Shown piece after piece: positions 58,976-64,000 of a DNA stretch of 64,000 nt (positions within the stretch are counted from its first letter, which is position 1; each line of letters begins with the position of its first letter). Below the pieces are notes generated by a model that saw only the letters and a program-made list of their open reading frames with translations, was not told the DNA's origin and searched no databases. Origin of the DNA: Halobacteriales archaeon QS_4_69_34 (GTDB lineage Archaea > Halobacteriota > Halobacteria > Halobacteriales > Halococcaceae); the NCBI GenBank assembly GCA_003021045.1, contig PXRN01000014.1, forward strand, positions 1 to 64,000, given 5' to 3'. The translations under genes and the position numbers were made by a program.

Positions 58976-60463
58976 GTGAGACGCAGCCAGTCGTTCGATC
59001 GGCGGACGTTCCTGCGTGCGGGTGCGGCCGGCCTCGCCGTCGCAGCCGGCGGGACGGCAGCCGGGCGGTCGCAGGAACCGGGATCGGGGCACGCGGGTGA
59101 GACCGAGGAGCTGCTGGTGGGGGTCTCGGCGTCGGCGGCCGGGAGCGTCCGGGAGACCGTCGCGGCACACGCCCCGAGCGACGCCCGCGTGACGGGCGCG
59201 AACGGGGCGCTCGGCTACGCCGCGCTGGCGCTGCCGGCGGCCGCGTCGGAGACCCCCCGGCGGGCGCTCGTCGACGCGTTCCGTCGCGTCGACGCCGTCG
59301 AGTACGTCGAGCCCAACGGCACGTACGGGACGCTCGCCACCCCGAACGACCCGCTGTTCGACGGGCAGGGTAGCCAGTACGTCCCCCAGCTCGTCGGGGC
59401 CCCGGCGGCGTGGGACGAGACCTTCGGGGAGAGGGACGTGACGATCGCCGTCGTCGACAGCGGCGTCCAGTACGACCACCCCGACCTCGCGGCGAACGTT
59501 CGATCAACTGCAGCCGGCGGTCCGGGACGGGACTTCGTCGACGCCGACGGCGATCCCTACCCGGATAGCTCCGGCGAGAACCACGGCACGAAGGTCGCTG
59601 GCATCGCGACCGCGGTGACGAACAACGACACGGGGATCGCGGGGCTGAGCCAGTCGACATTGCTCTGTGGGCGGGCGCTCGCGCCGAACGCGAACGGCAC
59701 CCTCGAAGGGCGGCTCGCGGACGTCGCGGACGCGATCCAGTGGGCGGCCGACGAGGGCGCGGACGTGATCAGTCTCTCGCTGGGCCGGTACGACCGGGCC
59801 GACGAAACCCTGTGGCGGGCGGTCGAGTACGCCGAGAGCCAGGGCGCATTGGTCGTCGCCGCAGCCGGGAACAACGGCGGCTCGGTCGCCTTCCCGGCGG
59901 CGTTCGAGGCGTGTCTCGCCGTCTCGTGGCTCGAAGACGACGGCGTGACGCTCGACGAGCGCTCCAGCCGCGGGCCCGAGATCGAACTCGCCGCGCCGGG
60001 GGTCGTCGGTACGACGACGCTCGCGGGGACGGGCGACGGCGGCGGGGACTACGTCTTCTTCGAGGGCAGCTCGGCCGCCGCGCCGGTCGTCTCGGGGGTC
60101 GCGGGGCTGGCGCTCGCCCGATGGAACCTCTCGGGGACGGAGCTCCGCGAGCACCTGAGGAACACGGCCACGGACATCGGACTCGGTGCCGAGAAGCAGG
60201 GAGCGGGCCGAGTCGACGCCGCCAAGGCCGTCGGCACCGTCCCGCGGGCGCTGCGGGCCTTCGGCGCGGCCGACCTCGACCGCGACGGGCGCTACGAGGA
60301 CGTCGACGGCGACGGCGAGGTCGGCGTCGTCGACGTGCAGTCGCTGTTCGTCGACCGCGACGCGGACCGAGTGCGCGAGCACCCGAACGCCTTCGATTTC
60401 AACGGCGACGGGCGGGCGAACGTGAACGACGTGCAGACGCTGTTCTCCGATCTGCGGGGGTGA
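58976..60463 (+). CDS. exported subtilisin-like serine protease
   Basis: A 495-residue secreted protease and paralogue of the preceding gene. Tat signal RRTFLRAGAAGLAVAAGG; propeptide (ELLVGVSASAAGSVRETVAA); S8 domain with Asp in AVVDSGVQYDHPD, His in GENHGTKVAG, Asn in VAAAGNNGG and Ser in FEGSSAAAPVVSG; dockerin-like Ca2+ repeats at the end (DGRYEDVDGDGEVGVVDVQ and FDFNGDGRANVNDVQ). It lacks the three middle repeats of its neighbour. GTG at 58976 is preferred over ATG 58913 because ACTCATAG lies about 28 bases before it and the signal starts there. The 58684-58975 gap holds only this promoter. Confidence 0.9.
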   Translation: MRRSQSFDRRTFLRAGAAGLAVAAGGTAAGRSQEPGSGHAGETEELLVGVSASAAGSVRETVAAHAPSDARVTGANGALGYAALALPAAASETPRRALVDAFRRVDAVEYVEPNGTYGTLATPNDPLFDGQGSQYVPQLVGAPAAWDETFGERDVTIAVVDSGVQYDHPDLAANVRSTAAGGPGRDFVDADGDPYPDSSGENHGTKVAGIATAVTNNDTGIAGLSQSTLLCGRALAPNANGTLEGRLADVADAIQWAADEGADVISLSLGRYDRADETLWRAVEYAESQGALVVAAAGNNGGSVAFPAAFEACLAVSWLEDDGVTLDERSSRGPEIELAAPGVVGTTTLAGTGDGGGDYVFFEGSSAAAPVVSGVAGLALARWNLSGTELREHLRNTATDIGLGAEKQGAGRVDAAKAVGTVPRALRAFGAADLDRDGRYEDVDGDGEVGVVDVQSLFVDRDADRVREHPNAFDFNGDGRANVNDVQTLFSDLRG

Positions 60464-60899
60464 GGATCGGGCCGTGGTCGTAGACGGCGGCCGGCCCGCC
60501 GACCCGTGTCGGCTGGAACGGCTCGTCCACGCCCGACCGAACGGGTCGGCGCGCGCTCGCGGTCGCATGCTCGTTCCCCCGCACACGACCGCGAGCGCCG
60601 CGCGAGGGACGAGGAACGCGAGGTGGGCGGCGAGCACCTCGATGCGAGCGGGCAGCGACCCGCGAGCGATGCGGAGGGCCGCGGTGCGGTCAGACGGTAG
60701 AGCGCCCATATCGGTCGTGAGTGTGTGGTGCGGTGGCTGCGGAGCGGTTCGGGGCGGGGCGGTGGCGTGCGGCCCGTGACTCGCGGTTCGCGGTGGGATT
60801 CCCGCGACACGGTGTCTCCGACCCGTCTTCGGGGCCACCGAGCCGGAACCCGGAGTCGGAGCGTCTTTATGTAGGGAGTACCGACCGCGGGGACGCGAC
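60464..60899. other. interval between subtilase and fluoride riboswitch
   Basis: It contains dispersed repeat B copy 2 (60602-60673), GC/GT-rich low-complexity DNA at 60715-60800, and a TATA-like TTTAT at 60866-60870 that should drive the riboswitch and fluoride-channel operon. No gene is seen. Confidence 0.6.
60602..60673. repeat. dispersed repeat B, copy 2
   Basis: Matches 22239-22312 along its length, same orientation. Hairpins CGAGGTG...CACCTCG and GCGGG...CCCGC are both conserved. Confidence 0.75.
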
Positions 60900-60991
60900 G
60901 GGCGATGGAGCTCGCCCGCCCCAACCGCCGGCCCCATTTCGGGTCGCGACCTCCCCACCCGACCGCTCGGGCCGGCTGATGGCTCCTGTCG
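60900..60991 (+). promoter_or_regulatory. fluoride (crcB-type) riboswitch
   Basis: The order of conserved blocks is that of the fluoride aptamer: GGGCGATGGAGCTCGCCC, then CCAACCGCC, a stem CCGGCCC/GGGCCGG, and GGCTGATGGCTCCTGTCG. GGGCGA pairs with TCGCCC; GGAGC (after GAT) pairs with GCTCC in the 3' block, the long-range helix. It ends eight bases before the ATG of the first fluoride-channel gene. TTTAT at 60866-60870 puts the transcript start at about 60893. Known for Bacteria and Archaea; in this position it would switch the exporter on when fluoride binds. Confidence 0.85.
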
Positions 60992-60998
60992 TACGCCC

Positions 60999-61406
60999 AT
61001 GTCAGGAGCACACCCCCTCGTCCGGCTCGAAACGCTCGCCCTCGTCGCTGTCGGCGGCTTCGCGGGCTCGAACCTCCGGTACTTCCTCGATGGACTCCTG
61101 CCCGGACCGCGGGCGACGCTGCTCGCGAACGCCGCCGGGAGCCTCGTTCTGGGACTCGTCCTCTACGAGACACGCTACGCGGGGCTGCTCGACGACCGCG
61201 CGCGGCTCGTCTTCGCCACGGGCTTTCTCGCCTCGCTGACCACCTACAGCACGTTCGCCGTCGAGACCGTTCGAGCGGACCCCGGCTGGGCACTCGCCAA
61301 CGTCCTCGCGACCCACACGCTCGGGGTCGTCGGCGTGCTCGCCGGGCGGGCACTCGCGGCGCGGATCGAAGGCGAGCCGGGACGGACGAGGGGCGACGAT
61401 GGTTGA
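60999..61406 (+). CDS. crcB: fluoride ion channel Fluc/CrcB, subunit 1
   Basis: A 135-residue protein with four membrane helices. FAGSNLRYFLD, LLANAAGSLVLGLVLYETR and GFLASLTTYSTFAVET carry the family Asn, Gly and Thr/Ser-Phe (TYSTF) positions that line the F- pathway. It lets F- leave the cell. The start is eight bases after a fluoride riboswitch. It overlaps the second subunit gene by eight bases; in species with two fluc genes the proteins form a heterodimer. Confidence 0.93.
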   Translation: MSGAHPLVRLETLALVAVGGFAGSNLRYFLDGLLPGPRATLLANAAGSLVLGLVLYETRYAGLLDDRARLVFATGFLASLTTYSTFAVETVRADPGWALANVLATHTLGVVGVLAGRALAARIEGEPGRTRGDDG

Positions 61407-61752
61407 TCCGGCCCACCTCGTCGGGACCGGGGGCGCGATCGGGGCGCTGCTCAGGTACTGGGTCGGCAAGCGGGTCGCGGGGCGTGACGTCCCGCTGGCG
61501 ACGCCTCTCGTGAACGTCGTCGGGAGCTTCGTGCTCGGGCTGCTCGTCTTCGCCGGCGTCGGCGGCGACACACTACTGTTCGTCGGCACCGGAGCGTGCG
61601 GGTCGTTCACCACCTTCTCGTCGTTCTCTTACGAGACAGTTCGACTGTGGGAAAGCGGCGAGCCCGTCCGCGCGACGGCCTACGCCGGAGGAACGCTCGC
61701 GGCGTCGCTGGCGGCCGTCGGGACCGCGTGGCTGCTCGCCGGGCCGGTGTGA
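61399..61752 (+). CDS. crcB: fluoride ion channel Fluc/CrcB, subunit 2
   Basis: A 117-residue, four-helix Fluc protein. GGAIGALLRYWVGKRV, TPLVNVVGSFVLGLLVF and GACGSFTTFSSFSYET hold the conserved Arg, Asn and the Thr/Phe track (FTTFSSF). It differs enough from subunit 1 to be its heterodimer partner rather than a recent duplicate. Translation is coupled to the first gene by the overlap. Confidence 0.93.
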   Translation: MVDPAHLVGTGGAIGALLRYWVGKRVAGRDVPLATPLVNVVGSFVLGLLVFAGVGGDTLLFVGTGACGSFTTFSSFSYETVRLWESGEPVRATAYAGGTLAASLAAVGTAWLLAGPV

Positions 61753-61836
61753 AGTGCCGGATCGGGTCGCCGCGTTCCCCCGGCGATCGAGCCGTCGGAC
61801 CGAGTTTTAATACCGCCGGCGCGAAAGGGGCGAGTG

Positions 61837-62979
61837 ATGGACATCGCCGACATCGCCACACGAGAGCACGCCGAGATCGAACACGACGCCCACCTCGGGG
61901 CAGCGCGCTCGGCCTTCGAGCGCGAGAACCCACGCGCGATCGTCGTCACCGAGAACGACGAGTACGCCGGCGTGATCACCCAGCGTGCACTGATGCAGTC
62001 CCACGTCGAGGACACGACGAAGGTCGAGGCGCTGACGAGCGCGGCCCCGCGCGTCGAGCGCACCGACGACGTGCGGGACGTCTCGCGCGTGCTCGTCGAG
62101 GGGGGAACGAAGATCGCACCCGTCTTCGAGGCCGGCGAGCTCTGGGGGGTCGTCACCGGCGACGCCATCCTCGAAGCGGTTCACGAGCACCTCGATGCCC
62201 TTGCCGTCGAGCAGATATACACCGACGACGTGGTCACCGTCACCGAGGACACGCGGGTCGGACAGGCGATCAACCGGCTGCGCGAGCACGGCATCTCCCG
62301 GCTCCCGGTGCTGGACGCCGACGGCCTCCTCTCGGGGATGGTGACGACCCGCGACCTCGTCGACTTCGTGGTGCGTAACATGGACCAACCCACCGTCGGC
62401 GAGCGCTCGGGCGACTCCGACCGGATGTTGGACCTCCCTGTCTACGATCTGATGAGCGCGCCCGTCGAGACGGCCTCGATCGACGAGCCCGTCGGGGAGG
62501 CCGTCGGACGGATGCTCGACCGCGACTACGACGGCCTCGCCGTCACACCCACCGACGACGACCGCACCGTGGTGGGCGTGCTCACCAAGACCGACGTGCT
62601 CCGGGCGCTCACCTACACCGAGGAGGAGCACATGGACGTCCAGATCTCGAACATCGGCCTACTCGATACGCTCTCCCGGGAGGGCGTGAGGGAGTCCGTC
62701 ACCCGGGTCGCCGATAAGTACGGCGAGATGCAGGTCCAGCACGCCCACGTCCGCTTCCAGAAACACAAGGAGAAGCTCCGCGGGACACCCCTGATCCGGT
62801 GTGAGGTCCGCCTCCGAACCGACCGCGGACAGATCGCCGGCTCCGGCGAGGGCTATGGGGCCGAGAGCGCCTTCCGGGTCGCGCTCGACAAGCTCGAGCG
62901 AAACGTCCTCGAACGGAAAGGTATCCGGAGCGACGAGCGACGCCGCGGCCAGCTCCTCCGGAAGCTGAACGAACTCTGA
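61837..62979 (+). CDS. four-CBS-domain protein with HPF/RaiA-like C-terminal domain
   Basis: A 380-residue protein. Four CBS motifs (about residues 1-60, 62-118, 122-180, 203-262) form two Bateman modules that bind adenosine nucleotides; segments AIVVTENDEYAGVITQ, ISRLPVLDADGLLSGMVTTR and DGLAVTPTDDDRTVVGVLTK are typical. Residues about 285-365 (VQHAHVRFQKHKEKLRG, IRCEVRLRTDRGQIAGSGEG, FRVALDKLERNVLER) resemble the S30AE/hibernation-factor fold. It may link energy charge to ribosome or RNA binding (inference). TTTTAA at about 61805-61810 fits a leaderless ATG at 61837. Confidence 0.85.
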   Translation: MDIADIATREHAEIEHDAHLGAARSAFERENPRAIVVTENDEYAGVITQRALMQSHVEDTTKVEALTSAAPRVERTDDVRDVSRVLVEGGTKIAPVFEAGELWGVVTGDAILEAVHEHLDALAVEQIYTDDVVTVTEDTRVGQAINRLREHGISRLPVLDADGLLSGMVTTRDLVDFVVRNMDQPTVGERSGDSDRMLDLPVYDLMSAPVETASIDEPVGEAVGRMLDRDYDGLAVTPTDDDRTVVGVLTKTDVLRALTYTEEEHMDVQISNIGLLDTLSREGVRESVTRVADKYGEMQVQHAHVRFQKHKEKLRGTPLIRCEVRLRTDRGQIAGSGEGYGAESAFRVALDKLERNVLERKGIRSDERRRGQLLRKLNEL

Positions 62980-63187
62980 GGATCGTCGGCGAGGGAAGAG
63001 AAAGGGCGATCGCTTTCCGCGGGTCCGAGACCGGCCTCTCTAAGCCGGGCCGACCGCTCCACGTTGAATCGCGCGCCGTCGGTGGCATCTCGTTCCGCTC
63101 GGCGGTCGCGTGGACGATCGCGTGAGCCGACCGGCAGCGCTGACGGTTCCGAACCGTGCGTCTTTTATGCCCATTTCTCACCACTGA

Positions 63188-63232
63188 ATGGCCGTCAACA
63201 CCAGAACTATCCCCGTTCGGGGCGTAGTATGA
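63188..63232 (+). CDS. 14-codon leaderless upstream ORF
   Basis: TTTTAT at 63163-63168 lies 22-25 bases before this ATG, so the transcript should begin at or next to it. The ORF encodes MAVNTRTIPVRGVV and its TGA is three bases before the ATG of the zinc-ribbon gene. It may serve as a leader that couples or controls translation of that gene. Confidence 0.4.
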   Translation: MAVNTRTIPVRGVV

Positions 63233-63235
63233 GCC

Positions 63236-63442
63236 ATGAGTCGCCCCGCCCTCCGCGATCGGCTGCACCGTGCGCCCCGCAAGTCGGTGCTTTACTGTCA
63301 GGCGTGCGGTCACGATAGCCCCGCCGACGGCGACTGGCGGGTATCTCCGGTCGACGCCGATCCCGAGCGCGTCGTCTATGCCTGCCCTGACTGTGGCCAC
63401 TCCATCACGACCCGCCCCGTGGCGCGGCCCGCACACGTGTAG
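63236..63442 (+). CDS. small zinc-ribbon protein
   Basis: A 68-residue protein, basic N-terminus (MSRPALRDRLHRAPRKSV) then two Cys pairs, YCQACGHDS and YACPDCGHS, about 30 residues apart, a classic zinc ribbon. Similar small haloarchaeal proteins are common and of unknown function. The only visible promoter is that of the 14-codon ORF before it. The 62980-63187 interval otherwise holds nothing I recognise. Confidence 0.75.
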   Translation: MSRPALRDRLHRAPRKSVLYCQACGHDSPADGDWRVSPVDADPERVVYACPDCGHSITTRPVARPAHV

Positions 63443-63529
63443 TGTCGAACGGTCCGCCGCGTGTTGCACTCCGCCGTGCGCTCCGCTCTGTCGTCCGTGC
63501 CCGGCCGCCTTCGCTCGGCTGTGCTCCGC

Positions 63530-64000
63530 TCAGTCGTCCATCCCTTCGTCGGTGATGACTGAGTCGAGCAGCCGCGTCGGGGTGGCGTCGTAGGCGGGGT
63601 TCTCGATCGTGAAGCCCTCCGCCGGTTCGCGCATCACCTCGCTGGACGGGCGAAACTCGTTCTCGAAGACGAACCCCCCGTCGAGCAGCTTCGCACCCGA
63701 GCCGACCACCGTCACTGGAACGCCGACCTCGGCTGCGGTGGCGACGATCGGGAAGGTTCCCACGCGGTTGTAGAGGGTGTCGCCGACGATGCAGTCCATC
63801 CCGAGGAACACGCGATCGCACTCGGGCAGGACGTGCCCGCAGGCTCCGTCGACGAGCAGGTGGACCGCGACCCGGTCGACGCCGGCGAGCATGCGGGCTG
63901 TCTTCCGGCCGAGGTAGCGCGGGCGTGCCTCCGTGACGTAGACGTCGAGGTGTGCGCCGTCGCGGGCGGCGATCTCGATCGCTTCGAGCACCGTCGAGGA
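63530..64000 (-). CDS. eIF-2B alpha/ribose-1,5-bisphosphate isomerase family, 5' part outside window
   Basis: The last 156 codons of a gene that continues past the window; its upstream end reads SSTVLEAIEIAA, a usual family segment. DVYVTEARPRYLGRKTARML, VDRVFLGMDCIVGDT, NRVGTFPIVATAAEVGVPV and IENPAYDATP are conserved IF-2B/R15P isomerase motifs; the catalytic Asp is in GMDCIVGD. In archaea one paralogue is R15P isomerase of the AMP pathway and others are eIF-2B-like; the visible part cannot decide. Confidence 0.85.
   Translation of the reverse strand, partial: SSTVLEAIEIAARDGAHLDVYVTEARPRYLGRKTARMLAGVDRVAVHLLVDGACGHVLPECDRVFLGMDCIVGDTLYNRVGTFPIVATAAEVGVPVTVVGSGAKLLDGGFVFENEFRPSSEVMREPAEGFTIENPAYDATPTRLLDSVITDEGMDD

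Overview
The window is a piece of a haloarchaeal (class Halobacteria) genome. The DNA is very GC-rich and the proteins are acidic. Many genes have a TATA-like box about 25-28 bases before an ATG or GTG, as expected for leaderless transcripts. Further lineage signs are AglB and AglJ of archaeal N-glycosylation, GfcR, TrmB and MBF1 regulators, an archaeal-type triosephosphate isomerase, and a tRNA-Trp gene with a 103-base intron that looks like a box C/D guide RNA. I cannot name a genus.

Layout. 0-4.6 kb: end of a potassium channel, a sugar-phosphate isomerase-like protein divergent from a DapA-family lyase, a decayed DUF5518-like membrane gene, gfcR and a CHY zinc-finger gene. 4.7-17.7 kb: surface glycosylation block with a DUF368 lipid-carrier transporter, the oligosaccharyltransferase AglB, three glycosyltransferases, a flippase and three alkaline phosphatase/sulfatase-superfamily enzymes; aglJ lies separately at 19.8 kb. 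17.8-19.5 kb: a TrmB regulator with a matching operator in front of a tiny Cys-containing protein, and a frameshifted NUDIX gene. 20.9-27.3 kb: small haloarchaeal proteins, a cytochrome P450, tRNA-Trp, a duplicated DUF302 protein and a membrane protein.

27.6-32.5 kb: a [NiFe] hydrogenase operon (small subunit, a 100-residue linker ORF, large subunit, and a maturation-protease-like protein that has lost all three metal ligands), with a normal maturation protease just upstream. Both subunits resemble the actinobacterial-type group 1h enzymes and lack a Tat signal. 49.6-56.2 kb: the accessory genes hypF, hypC-hypD-hypE and a CooC-like ATPase; hypA and hypB are not in the window. Together these loci predict a cytoplasmic H2-oxidising enzyme in a haloarchaeon, the most unusual content here.

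Between and after: 34-39 kb holds tpiA, MBF1, a CDP-alcohol phosphatidyltransferase, adenylate kinase AK6 and hisC. 39-49.4 kb holds a secreted Thr-rich protein, a PAPS-reductase-family protein, menB, a Na+/H+ antiporter, hisF, membrane proteins, a methyltransferase and an HxlR regulator. 56.4-60.5 kb holds two paralogous subtilases, the first frameshifted after its Tat signal. 60.9-61.8 kb is a fluoride riboswitch followed by two overlapping fluoride-channel genes. The window ends with a four-CBS protein, a zinc-ribbon protein behind a 14-codon leaderless ORF, and part of an eIF-2B/ribose-1,5-bisphosphate isomerase-family gene.

Two pairs of dispersed, hairpin-forming repeats (22.2/60.6 kb and 40.1/41.5 kb) lie in non-coding DNA. 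No insertion sequence, CRISPR array or rRNA gene was seen.
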